Source: Anas platyrhynchos
Taxonomy: Eukaryota; Chordata; Aves; Anseriformes; Anatidae
Reading direction: 5' to 3'
Assembly: GCF_047663525.1 (NCBI RefSeq)
Contig: NC_092605.1
Coordinates: 6,324,001-6,388,000 of the forward strand
DNA: 64,000 bases
The first letter of the stretch is position 1. The number at the start of each line of letters is the position of its first letter. Below are positions 41,640 through 54,100 of this stretch, piece after piece. Under the pieces are notes generated by a model that saw only the letters and a program-made list of their open reading frames with translations, did no database searches and was not told the origin of the DNA. The position numbers and the translations under genes are program-made.

Positions 41640-42500
41640 CTGTTCCTGCTGGCAGCAGGCAGCTCCCGGGGGTCGTGCCGAGCCCCTGCCCGAGCCTGCC
41701 TGCGGTTCGAGCGCTGTGGCCGGCACCCGCAGCCCAGCCGCTGCTCTGCTGCACAGCAGCCTTTGCATTTGAAAATCTTCCCGCAGGAGAAAGCCAAGCC
41801 TGGAGCGAGGCAGAGGAGGAGCAGCAGGTGCGGGGACGAGCCCTCCTGCCGGCTGCAGGACCCCGAGGAGCGGGCAGCTCGCAGCGGGGCCCCCCCCTCG
41901 GCTCCGAGCCCCGCCGAACCCGCACCCGGCCCCGCCCTGCCCGGGGGCGCGGAGCCGCCGCTGGAGGCGGCCGGAGGGGAGGGCAGGGAAGGGGAAAAAG
42001 AGAGCAGGGAGTGCCCCGCGGCTCGGGGCCCCGCTCCGCTTCCTCATTTCCCGCCCGGGGCCGGCGCCGATGGACCGCGACCGGCCCAAGGTGCCGCTGC
42101 TGGAGCTGCTGAAGGCCGCCGGCAACGGCCGCTGCGCCGACTGCGGGGTGGCAGGTGGGGGCTGCGAGCCCGGCACGGGGGCTCGGCTCGGCTCGGCACG
42201 GCTCGGGGGCACCGAGCGAGGCGGCGGGGGGCCGGGAGCCGGCTTCGGCACCCCGGGGGGTTTTTGAAGCGAGGGCCGGGGGCGGCGCGGCCACAGCCCC
42301 CCGAGCCCGGGGGCTCGCACCCCGCGGTGTCGCCTCCCGAGAGCGGAGCCCGCGGCGGCCGGGGAGGCGCCGGGCAGCTGCTGCTGCTCGCTGCGATAAG
42401 GGAGAAGCGAGGCGAGCCGGGGGGAAGGAAATGATCGAGCGGGATGGAGCCCTCCGAGCACCTCGGGGCTGCTCCCGGCCCTGCTGAGTTGGAGGGAGCG
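41640..42500 (+). promoter_or_regulatory. ADAP2: CpG-island promoter of ADAP2
   Basis: A CpG-rich island begins about 430 bp before the ADAP2 start codon and continues into intron 1. Just upstream of the ATG are an ETS/PU.1-like GAGGAAG (minus strand, about 42039-42045) and an E2F-like TTTCCCGC (42047-42054). No TATA box was seen. CGGCTCGGCTCGGCACGG microrepeats follow exon 1. Confidence 0.75.
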
Positions 42501-45500
42501 GGCCCCGGGCAGGGGGGCGGCTGAAGCGCTGCTCCGCCCTTAGGTCAGCAGCAAAAGTTCCCACGATGAACTCAGAAGCTCAGCTTTCCCATCGCCGCGA
42601 GGCTGCCTGCACGGTCGTATTAATTTTTAAACAAATTCTCCGTGGAAAAGCTTACGGGTTTCAGGGCTGCCGTTTCACTGGGGAAAGCAGATGTGGTTCC
42701 TTTAAATACAAAGAGGTGACAGCCTTAAACAACGGGGTGGGATTTGATGAGTTAGGTGTGAAACCTGGGCTGTACATCAAATATGTTTTTTTTGCCCTTG
42801 CCGGTGGCTGTGCCTTTTCCCATTTATCCATGCATTCTTTTTGTTTGCGTCTAGATCCAGAGTGGGCTTCTTACAAACTTGGAATATTCATTTGCTTGAA
42901 TTGCTCCGGAATCCATCGCAATCTTCCTCAAATCAGCAGGGTCAAATCCCTTCGGCTTGACTTCTGGGAGAATGATCTTATAGAGGTACAGAAAGAAAAG
43001 GAATAATTCACTTATTTTTGCCTGTATTTCAGCATAACCTCCTCTGACTCAGAATTCACACCATTCTCTATGAGCAGAAGAATGTAGAGCCAAGTGAACT
43101 CATTGGGTAACTTTAGGTGTTTTTTTTTATGACGTACTGAATCAAATTGCACTGATAGGTGATTGTACGTTTAACAGCCAGCGGTATCTGCGTACTGTGG
43201 CTTAGAGGCCCACAGTTACTTCCAGCTAGTATGTTTTCTTTAGTAACCAACATACTTTTCTTAAATATTGCTTCAGCCTCTCATTTTTCTATTGAATTGT
43301 GTTAACAATGCAATCACAATTTATTTCTAGGAACAGCTGAAGGTGGAGGAAGATCATAAATATATTTTCTCTTCATTGTCTTTTGTTATTTCAATTAACA
43401 ACCACAATTGTGTGTTCCTTCCCATCTGGTTCAGAGCTGCAAACAGTGAAATATCTAAAATAGTGCAGGCTACAGTTCCAAAGAAAAATTTAAACTTCTG
43501 TGTAGACACGCTGAGAGTTTGTTTTAAGTTTTGTTTTATGCTCATAACACAGTATTGGTTTTGTAGTTGCATATCTAAGTGGAACTTGTTTTGTATTTCA
43601 GTTTATGAAGAAGCATGGGAATCTCTGTGCCAAAGCTAAATTTGAGGCCAAAGTCCCCCCCTACTATTACATCCCCCAGGCCTGCGACTGCTTGTAAGTT
43701 GATCATTTATTCAGTGGGGCAGACCTTTTCAGCTATCAAACTGCCGCTTCCCTCTACAGGTCTCTTTGGTTGGTTGATGAAAATAGAGTAGAGGCAGATC
43801 AGCTTTATCCATGTTTTCCTCTTTCAGGGTTTTAAAAGAACAATGGATTAGAGCTAAATATGAGCGTGAGGAATTTGTTGCCACCCGAGTCTGCCAAGAT
43901 CCTTGTTCTGCAGGTAAAAGTTAGGATTGTCAGGGAAAAGGCTTTAAGGCCAGCAGCACAGTACTCTGGTTGCAACCTTGAAGATCTTTGAGGATGGCTT
44001 GCCATGTATGAGTTGCTGGACGTGCAGGCCTTGCTTTTGAGGCTGTAATTTTGAGAAGAAGCTCCCAACAAGTACAAGGTGTATTTAGCTTACATGTGTA
44101 ATCTTACAGTTCTCTAGTTCTCCGCTGATTCATTCCATTTGAGGTGAAAATTCTCAGATGGAAAAGAGGCTTGAAACTCTGTGGCACATTACCATGTAGA
44201 GAAACAGTCCTGCTATAGTGCTGCCTTTGTCTGATGCTAGTCTTGGTCCCATATGCAGGTAGCCATGAAGGATTCCTCTGGAAGCGCGGGCGGGAGAGCA
44301 GACAGTTCCAGAAGAGGCGATTCCTCCTATCAGCAAGGGAAGGGATATTGAAGTACTACACTAAAGAAGTGAGTTCCCCGGCCACAGCTGGTTGTAGGTA
44401 GCTGGTCAACAACCTGCCTCAGACTCTACTCTTTACCAGTTGAAAATAGTATAAAGAGCTTTGTCTCTAGTTTTGTAGCCAGGTCAGCCTGTGTTTGGAA
44501 CAGCCCAGATGTTTCTGCATTAACATCTGTGGTATCTTTCTTAGGCAATTGCTCTTTTGGATTTAGCCCTTTTCCTCATCCCTTATCTTAACCCTGCAGC
44601 CTCTTTTTGCTTAGTGAATGAAGGACACGGATACTGAATAGCAAGATGAAGAAGAGATCTGTTAGCAGATGCTACTTCTCACATTGCCAAAATATTCTGT
44701 CATCAGCTGCTGCAGTAACATCCTCAACGTCTCTCCCTTCCAGTCAGAATGTGTAGCTAATTGATCTCCAGCTGTGAGGTTGGAGAGAGAATATTTGCAG
44801 TGCAGACACATCGCTTTCCAAGAGCCAGCCAGCATTTGTGAAGGAAGGGGAGTTATTCTGTCTAACTGATTTTATGTGACACTATAGCTTTTATTCTTCG
44901 GGTATATCCAATTATAACGTACTTTAGGATGCCTGCTTTCTGTTCAGTAGGGACCTAGTTCTCATAAATTATCTATCCTCCATTGCCTTCCTTGAGACCA
45001 CTTTAATACAGTGATGCTTTTAATTTCACAGACCAAAGGTCCAAAAGCCGTTATCAGCATTGAGAAACTGAATGTGATGTTCCAGACAGAGAAAATCCAA
45101 CATGCTCATGGACTGCAGATCACATACAAGACAAATGGTCAGACAAGGAACCTTTTTGTCTATCACGAAAGTGGAAAGGTGAATACCACAGAGATTTTGG
45201 AATGAGAAAGATTCTCTGATGTTGGATATATAATTTGGAATATATACCTGTTTCTGCAGGGTCTGATTTTTCTCTGAAATCACTATGACTTGTAGAATAT
45301 AGAAAGTTGCAGAATTTTACACTAGTAATTTTAACGTCTTGCTCCTGTTCTATTGGGGCAGATAGGCTTCATTGGTGCACACGTGTAAATCTCTGTAAGG
45401 TAACTGTCTAATGGTTTTATATAATTCAGTGGTTTTATTCTTTGAAGCCTTCTTGACACACATGGAAAATATTGTTGCTCTGCATTATTTTCAAACAGAC

Positions 45501-48500
45501 TGATAATTTTAAGTACATCTACAGGTTTTGTTAGATTTCTGTTCCTTCCTTGCCATAGTTCTGAAGTGTTTCCAGGTACACAGGTGGTTAAACAATCCAT
45601 AACTGAACCAACTGAAAAAGCCTCTGACTTGGGTTATTCTCCATGCTGAGGATGTCCAGGACCTTCTCGGACATTTAAAATTTTTAAAGTTAGCATTTAA
45701 AAATTATTTTGGAGCCTCGGTGTTTTTCAGGTGTCTGGGGCAAATTACTCTCTCTGGACCTTGGGGAGAAACTGCATCTTTGTAAAGAAATCAGAATGAA
45801 GGAGAAAGGCCTTTTTGGAAAGGCAGTGTTCTTACATGTTATTTTTGTCTTTATGTTTGTCTTTGCTGTTTTCCCTAGGAGATTGTTGACTGGTTCAATG
45901 CCATTCGGGCAGCACGTTACCATTATCTTAGAACAACCTTCCCAACTGTCCCTGAGTCTGAGGTGAGAACTGAACAGGGCTTGAAGCGGTCTGCTCAAAC
46001 ACAGCATGGGAAAACATTTTCTCACTTCTGCCAGAGCCAGGTGCTCAAACAGCTGCATATGGGTTTGGAAATGCCAGCTGCTTCTCTCTGGAGAAAGAGG
46101 GAGGCTGTCATACCAGGCTGTTCTTGAGACCTCCATGGTGGCTGTCCTCCAGTGTGCCTCAGCCTGGTGCTAATGTTGGGATTTGGAGGCAGCAGCTTTA
46201 AAGTACATGAAACTGGTACAGGTATCCGTGGAACTACTGCTGGACTGTGCGATGGCATTGGGGAAAAATAGATCTGCAGAGCAGATACGTAGAAACAATT
46301 GTTCAAGAAACAGATAGAGGCCCTCCATAAACAGAGAGAGGAACTCCATAATGCTTACTCAGATAATCCGTCAGGAGGTAGTACTTTTGTTTCCCTTCTT
46401 ATTTGAAATATCTGAAGCTCTTTTTCTCTGAACAGCTTGTTATGGATGAACTTGTAGAGAAAAACATCAATCACATCCTTAATCTTTTTTCCTTCTCCTG
46501 ATCCACTCTGGACATAAAAATTAAATCTTTGCTTTTCAAAGCGTATCTGTGTTTAGCCATACCAGCTGTGAGCAAGAAGAGTAACACCTTTAATCACTCA
46601 TGCTCAATGTCTCTGTTAGTGCCAACACAAATATTCTTTAATACTCAGCTGCCTTAGAGATGGAGTAAAGGCAAGTCTTTTAATGACAAATACAAGGAAG
46701 CAGAAGCTAATTTGGGCATCTGTGTTTTATCTCTTACTTTGACTTGCTGGTCATCTTTCCTGGCAGGAGTATTGGGTTCTCAAGTAAACACAAAGATGGT
46801 CCGTCCCACATTATTCCTTTCCTTGCATTGGGCATCACTGAATTTTCTTTTTCTTCTGTTGTCCTTCACATTCCTTAACATAGCCACTTCTCTGATCATG
46901 GATAGGTGGAACTAAGATCTTTTTCAGAGCAGCCAGACCACAGCCAGGCTACATATGGTGCCAAATTAGTAGGTGAGCCTTGGAATGGATGGAAGCTGCA
47001 GAAGAAAAGGCTGCACAAAAGTTTGTGTGTGGTTCTCTTAACGTGTAATCTTGCAACAATTTTATGTTCCTTCTTAATTCAAACTTCCCTTTACTGAGCA
47101 GCCAAAAACAACCCCAACCATAAAAGCCAAAATTGACGCTGATTTGCCTTGAAAGAAACAGAACAGAAAAGCAAGCTTGAATGAGATTGCAGACCTTTTT
47201 GTGTGTGTGTTCTCCTAGCTCGTACCACGGATCACAAGAAATTACGTCAAAGAAGGATATATGGAGAAAACGGGACCAAAGGTAGGTTCAGCTTACATGC
47301 ATAGTAGTACACAAACAGGATTCTTCTGGAAGGGGTTTATTTGATAATGCTATAATTGTTTACTAGTAAGCAATTCCTTGAGTGACTGCGTGCTTCCTGG
47401 GTTGATAAAAGACATTGTTAAGCCTGTTGTGTTCTTGGGGTCATGCTGTATTTTGTGCAGGAAAAAACAACTGTGAAGAAGGATCCTCCTTGAAATGTAA
47501 GTGAGATGGATTGGCTGGCAGTGGAAATGCTAAGTACTGTTGGGCAACACTGAATAGGTTCCCGTATCAGTTGCCTGCTGACTGCAGCTCTAGAACTGCA
47601 GCCACCTCTAGAACAGAACATCACATGATAACTCCCTTACTTCCCTATTTCTCTTGAAGTCAGTAGCACAGAAGTCATCTGTTTATAGCAGCAAATTCTT
47701 AGGTCTTAAGCCTATGTTGGGTTGTGGGCTTGTTTGTTTTCTTGTGGGAAGTTATTTGGGCTGCTGCTTCTTGGAACATCAGAGGGAGATTGGGAGATTT
47801 CAGGCTCTGCTGAAGGAGCAGAGAAAGAGCACAATTCTTCTCTGGGATTTTTCTTTACCAAACTACCATCTCCCTGCAGCAGAAGGAGACCTTCAAGGTG
47901 CGCTGGTTCAGCCTGGACTGTCAGGAGAGGAACCTGCTATACTTTAAAAATCCACTGGTAAGAGGGGTGTATCCCCCAAGCCCCTTCACAAAGGTGGGTG
48001 GGAAGAAGGGGTCTGTTACCTGACTCTTCCAGTGGCTGCATAAGACAGTGGGCTCAGTCTCAAGAGCTCATCTCCCTTACAGGTTGTCATCTCCCTTATA
48101 GGTAGGTATCTTTGAAGCTGAGCAGTTTGGGAACTCTGTCCCTTACAGTGGCTGTGAGGAAGATCTTAGTCTTTTACAAATAGCTTCCTGCTGCCTGTCA
48201 GTAGATCAGTGATCCCTCCACACATCCCCAGCTCCATGTCAAAGGACAGAACAATGTCTGCTGGAGCTGTACTATCCGCTGGCTAATGACTGTCTTCTGT
48301 TTCATTCTTTCTAGGATGCATTTGCACTGGGCCAGATTTTTATTGGAAGGAAGGATGAGGGCTACGAAGTACGAGCTGGCTTGCCCCAGGGAGTCTGTGT
48401 GAAGAAGAGGAAACCAGGGATCACCATGGTCACACCAATGCGAGAGTTTTTGTTTATATGTGAGAACGATAAGGAGCAGAGGGAGTGGATAGATGCCTTG

Positions 48501-48533
48501 AATGGAGTCATTGCCCAGCCTTTGACTGGTTAA
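42070..48533 (+). CDS. ADAP2: ADAP2 (centaurin-alpha-2), ArfGAP with dual PH domains, complete (364 aa)
   Basis: ADAP2 is a GTPase-activating protein for ARF6 that is recruited to membranes by phosphoinositides. The ten coding exons are 42070-42154, 42855-42985, 43602-43693, 43828-43913, 44259-44368, 45032-45178, 45879-45962, 47219-47281, 47880-47957 and 48315-48533, all in frame. The ArfGAP zinc finger has C22, C25, C42 and C45 with the standard C-x2-C-x16-C-x2-C spacing, and the catalytic arginine is R50 (GIHRNL). PH1 starts near EGFLWKRGRE and PH2 near GYMEKTGPK. The human protein has 381 residues; this one ends earlier, at AQPLTG, lacking the Ser/Arg-rich tail. The gene sits between ATAD5 and RNF135, as in mammals. 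Confidence 0.97.
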
Positions 48534-49305
48534 GACCAACAGTGAGTTCTGGTGAACTGCACTTCTTGGGCTCTGTTCAGCACTGGTCTGCAGCCTCTGT
48601 GATGTTCAAGCCCCCTCAGTGACTACCACAAAGGGCTTCCTTCAACAACTGAAGGCACAGGGAGGGTGGCAACAGAGAAACAAGTAAGGTGGAGTGCAGA
48701 TATTCGAAAATGATCTGTGTCTCTGCACAGCCTTCCTCTAAAGTGCCTTCTGTCTTCCTTCCCTTCTCTGCTTTTGAGCAGAGGAGGCCTTCCCAGACTG
48801 GTGTTGGGATAAATCGGCCGGTGTTCCCTTATGGAAAAAAAAACAATGTCAGTGGAGAAAGTCTGACCACAGAGGGCTGGCATGAATTTCCTTGAGGACT
48901 CATGCAGGCAATGTCACATCAGATCCTCCTTTTCTTGCTTTGGTCTGATAGCAAATCCAGAAGGATGTACTTGACAATCCACCCGGTGGCATATAGTCTG
49001 CCAGTGAATGTGATCATCTGTTACATGAGTGCATAGAATGAGTGACCAAGAGGCAAGACATCACCACCTACCAAGATGATGCAGGGCATCCTGTTGGGTA
49101 GACCAAAGATATAAATTCATGCTGGAATAATTGGATGAATCTTTCTCAGGAAGGAGCAGAGCCAGGCAGCTATAGTCTACCTGACTGCAGCTCCTATCCA
49201 GACAGGGACATGTTTCTTTTCCATGGAGTGGTTTTAATGCCTTTTACAGTGTTAGATTTCTGTCACAGAAATTGTAAAAAAAATAAAAGTCAAGTTTGAA
49301 TTGTG
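48534..49305 (+). other. ADAP2: ADAP2 3' UTR (predicted)
   Basis: Non-coding sequence runs from the TAA stop to just after AATAAA at 49282-49287, giving a UTR of about 0.77 kb. No conserved frame is present. Confidence 0.7.
49282..49287 (+). terminator. ADAP2: Polyadenylation signal AATAAA, ADAP2
   Basis: A canonical hexamer within an A-rich stretch, about 750 bp after the ADAP2 stop. It is the first such signal downstream. Confidence 0.7.
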
Positions 49306-50500
49306 GAGAATACTGTAATGGAATCACTCTAATGACAGATGTCCCTAGCTCCTTGCTTTCAACAGTCTCTGCTATTTGATTCTTTTATGAGTGGCAAATG
49401 AGACATGTAAAGACTTTTTTTTTTCTTTTCCAAAGCAACCCCCACATACTGCCTCAGTCAAGACGAGTTCAGGATGAAGACACACTGATTGGTATTACCT
49501 CCTAAAAACAGCTAAAGCTTTGGGTCATGAGTTCACTTACTGAATTTGAGTAGTCTGAGCAGTGAAAGGCAGAAGTCAGTTTTAAAAGTGCTGTCTTCCT
49601 TGGCTTGTTTGAAGACACTCAATGTATGAGGACCAGCACGGAAAGCACAGAGTGAGTGCCTCCTGATCAGGTGCTACGTACATCCATTCTGCGCAGGAAT
49701 GGGTGAGGATTTGCACTGGCTCACAAAGGGCACTGAGTGTTTTCTTGCCTCACAGCCAAGCCCAAGATTTGGTTCTACCAAGAAGTCAGTCATTCAGATA
49801 TTTAATTCTTCTTTTCAGATTCCCTTAGTTTGCAAATCAAGCGGAAGTCTTGCAAACTAAGCTTCTGGTAAAGCTTCCACCTTTTGCTGTTGCTTGCCAG
49901 CCAGTCTAAGGCACCCCAAATAGTTCTACAGAAAGAAGGAAGTACCAATATATGCAGGGATTAGTGTGATTAACTCTTTTTTTCCCACAACAGTACAGAA
50001 AATTTGACTTGGTTCATCATTCTGTCTGTCTTAGTCAACTCATCATCTTCCAGCCTTGAACAAACTGCAGGAGTTTTGCTTCCTGACATTCTCCCATAAA
50101 CTCCCTGATGTTTCTGTTCTTTCTTTCCTCTCCCCATACGATCTGGGGAATTACAGTTCACGTGCTGGTTCAGCAAATCTTGTAACAGCCTCATCCTGCA
50201 GCTCCTGAAATCAACAGCGAGGCACTTGTTGAAGATCATAGTCTGGTTTGAGATGCTTTTTTTTATTATTTATTTTGAGGTGAGCTGAGCAATTCTGGAT
50301 GATCTCAAAAAGTTTAGTCCACCCAGAAGCCTCAGCTTCACGGATGGGGTTCCCTGTGTGATGTCCGGGAAAGGTCAGCAGACCAACCGTGTCAGCAACC
50401 CTGTTACAAACCCAGGAAATTCCCAGAAGAAAAAAAAAAAATGCTACTGTGCGAAGACGACAACTTTTTGCAGACTGGAGGCGAGGTTACGGAGTGCTCC
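49306..50500. other. ADAP2-RNF135 interval, no gene seen
   Basis: About 1.2 kb between the ADAP2 polyadenylation signal and the RNF135 CpG island. Only short chance open frames were seen, and no repeat family or RNA gene was recognised. Confidence 0.6.
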
Positions 50501-51110
50501 GTGTGACGGTACCTTCCTACAGCCAACCCAAGTCCTGGCGCCGAGCTGAAGGCAGCAGCAGCACCGGAGCCCGGCTTCGCGGGTGCCCCGGGCCTTCAGC
50601 TGCCGGTAGCCCCGCACCGGGCCCGGTACAGCACCGAGCCCAGCCCCACACCGGACCCGGCCCCCCCGGCGGGAGGCGGCGCCCCGAGGAAACGAAACCG
50701 CGCCGCGCTCCGCTCCGCCCCGAGCAGGACCATGGCTGTCCCAGCGGAGCTCGGTCGGCTGCTGGCAGACGTGGAGCTGAGCTGCTCCTGCTGCCTGCAG
50801 TACTTTACCGAGCCCGTGCGGCTGGCGAGCTGCAGCCACAGCTTCTGCCGGTCCTGCATCGACACCTACTGCAGGGGGAGGCGGCGCGCCCCCTGCCCGC
50901 TCTGCCGGGAGGACTTCGAGCCGAAGGACCTGCGGCCCAACCGGGAGCTGGCCGCCCTGGTCAGCCTGGTGCTGGGCGGGGGAAGGGGCGAGGGGCTGGG
51001 GGCGTGGGACCAGCCCACAGCCTCTGGAGATGGTGCCGGCGGTGGATGCAGCTCTGCGTGGCGGCGACCCGGGGAGAAGGTAGGGGAGGGGGCGGCCGGG
51101 GCTTCCCCCC
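50500..51110 (+). promoter_or_regulatory. RNF135: CpG-island promoter of RNF135 with ISRE-like element
   Basis: A GC-rich island covers RNF135 exon 1. An IRF/ISRE-like GGAAACGAAAC lies at 50688-50698, 33 bp before the start codon; it contains the IRF core AANNGAAA. No TATA box was seen. Confidence 0.7.
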
Positions 51111-54100
51111 ATCCTGGGTACCAGTTTGGGAAGGGAGCTGTGGCTCAGGCTGAGATAACTTCATCCTGCTTTCTGCTTCATTCTGCTTCCCCCCCCCCCC
51201 CCCCAGTACTGAGCATTTCACGTGTTGTTGTCACAACACGTTGTCATATCGGTGTTGTCAGAACTGTGCCGTTCACTCGGGCAGACGGGTTTTGCTAAGG
51301 CACTGTTTGGGGCTGATTGCTGGAGCCTGGTGCATTGGTTGTGTTGGAAGAGCTGCTAGCTGGATGTGCCCAGCTGATCCAGGGTTGTGATAACTGGCTG
51401 ATCATCGTGCTGGAGGGACAGGAGCCAAATGAACACTAGAAAAAGCCCGTTATGTTCAGTCAGTTTAGGACTGAGAAGAAACCTCAAACATCTCTCTTAA
51501 CATCTTTCTTAACCTGTTTTTCTGCCTTCTGTCTCTTCATCTCTCAGCTATTTAATTTCCTTCTATTGCTATTCTTCACTCTTACCTTTTAATTCCTCCA
51601 GTTAAAACTTGTAATGAGCAAATGATGTAATCGCAGTGCACTGCATCCTTCGCAGGAGGTTAGCACCATCTCTTCACGTTACCTTGAGCACTGTGCATCC
51701 TGGAGGGCAGTTGTTTCGTATTTCAGTCACTGCCAGCTCTTTCCCTCCTCTTTTCACAAACATCTTCGGTGGTGTTATTCACTGCATCGGCACGGCACTG
51801 GAGACTCCTGAAATGAAACACAGAGTTATGATACAGTGCTACAGCTCCACCCAGCTGAGTGACACAAAACGGGACTGGTTCGTTGTCTCTGCTTAAAATA
51901 ACTCTTAAATCTTGGAGGAGCTGAGCAAAACCTGGTTATTGACTTCGTTGTTTTAACTTTGTGCACACATGTATCTAAAAAGTCTTGGTCTCTACAGCAA
52001 AGGAAAGGGCTTAAGCTCACAAATGACTTCTGACTGTTGAATGTTGACTTTGCTGTAATTATTCACACTCAGAATTGTGTCCTCCAGCCCCACAGTGAAG
52101 CAGCCAGCGCCTAACTCTCAACAATGTGAGGATTTTTATCACCCTGCTGTTGAACCTAGTCATGTTCTTTTGGAGGGTGGTGTTTTCTTGGAGGGCGGTA
52201 TAGATAAATGCTCAAATGTGTCACTTTAAAGGAGGAACAGATCCGTGACATCTCTAAGCAACTGGAAATAACTAAAGAGACCATCAACGCCTTGAGGAAG
52301 GATCTCAGTAAAACAAAGGTATGCACTGTACTTCAATATCTGCAGTTACCTTCTGTTTCCACTGCCACCTTGAAACCTGTGACTGACTCCAGTGGGCCTT
52401 CCAGCCCAGAGCAGGGATCTCTCTTTCTGTCTCCTTCTGTTGCTCTCACAATTCACTCTTGTCAGAAAAAAAAAGAGAACTGTGGCACCAGCTGTACTGA
52501 CATCTTGGCTGGCACTAAAGCCACAGAAACTGTGCACTGTTGCTCTTTTCTGCCTACCCCAGGAGTAGCCTGGGACTCTTAGATAAATGATTAATCTAGA
52601 ATATTGATCTTTGCTAAATTGTCAAACAAAGATTGCTGGCCACAAAACAGTCAACATCTTTAACATGCCCAGATTCCCATTGCAGGCTATGCAGGATAGT
52701 GTCAAAAACGTTTTATTCCTTTGAATAGGGCTAGGTATTTCTGTTCAGTTAAAGAGCACATTAAATGTGGCAGTAAATTCTCATATTCCACTGATCTTCT
52801 TTTCTAACAACACAAAGAGCTCCATGTTTTCTGTCTTTCAGGAATATACATCTCAGATCCTAAGCCAGATTACTGAAGACTTCTGTTGCATGAAGGAATA
52901 CATTGAAAGACAAGAGGAAAACACACTGATGTTCATTGAACAGGAGCAAAGAGCAGCTCGACAGAAGATTGTGCAGACTATTCACCAGCTCTGTGTTGAA
53001 AAGTACAAACTCATCGACATCAAAGCCCAGATGGAGAAAGGATTAGAAAGTGATGAAATGGAGTGGCAGACTGTGAGTAAAAAGTCTTAAGCTAAATGTC
53101 TTGAAGAGCTGGACATGTACAGAGTGCTTTCGGGTCCCCGCTGCACTGTTCTCACTGTAGACAATGATACTGATCCACAGGCATTGGGTGGTGGTGCCAG
53201 TGGCACTCTGGAGTGGGAAATTCAGAGGCAAAAAGTACCAGAAAAAGCTTAGGCTGTGGGTGCCAATTCAGAGCTAGGTTTGTTCCAAGGAGGCCGGTGA
53301 GCTGGAAGGAAGTGGGACTGTATTGCCTAAATCCAATCCTGAGTCAAATGTAAGGCTAAAGATTCCCTATTTTCTTTTAATTTTCCAGAAGAAGGAATAA
53401 AAAAGTACCTATACATATGCAAATTAAAGAACTCACCGTTATTAAGTACTTCCTAATAACCTTCTGGGGAAAACTATGTCAAGAGCTCTCAAAAGAGGCA
53501 ATTAAAATACTTGAAATTCTGCAGAGCCCATTTTGATGTTGAAGACAATGCCAGTGGTGCTAATTAGCCAGTGGCAATTTGGAATGGGACTCTGGTGTGA
53601 CAGGGCTAGGAGACAGAAGTGAACTGCTAGAGGCCTACGCTGGAGCTCACCTCATATAACTGTATGTATTTATACGTGATCCAGACTCCCGTTACAGGCA
53701 ACGAAGAGAAACAGGTACTTTTGGAGCGTGAGTCATCTGGCCTACTTGAGACGCCTACCTTCGAATGGGAGTCATGGCTCCTTCAGAATGCCTGTTTCTG
53801 TCCGCAGACGATAAAGGCAGATTAAGAGAACACGCTTGGATATAGAATTCCACAATTTCTAAATTTAGGCAAATGAGGTTTACCCATTTCTTGGTATTTT
53901 ATGCTAGATTTCACACTAATTATTTTTTAAAACTTTGGGTTTGGTTACATGAAGAAAGTTAAAAAGAGAAAGTTTATTTATGCATATATAAAATTAATGA
54001 AATTGTAATCAATTTAAGGAAAAAAAATCCCATTCTTAGTTTTCTTGGGGAAAATAGATTGTTTTATTTTTGATCAAGAATAAACTGTCCTTTCACATTT

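Noticed and set aside
41536-42564. 342-codon minus-strand and 297-codon plus-strand frames at the ADAP2 island
   Set aside because: Same GC-composition artefact; ADAP2 exon 1 lies in a different frame from both.
51189-51206. C16-AG acceptor-like site in RNF135 intron 1
   Set aside because: The next codons in phase are TAC TGA, and no conserved sequence follows.
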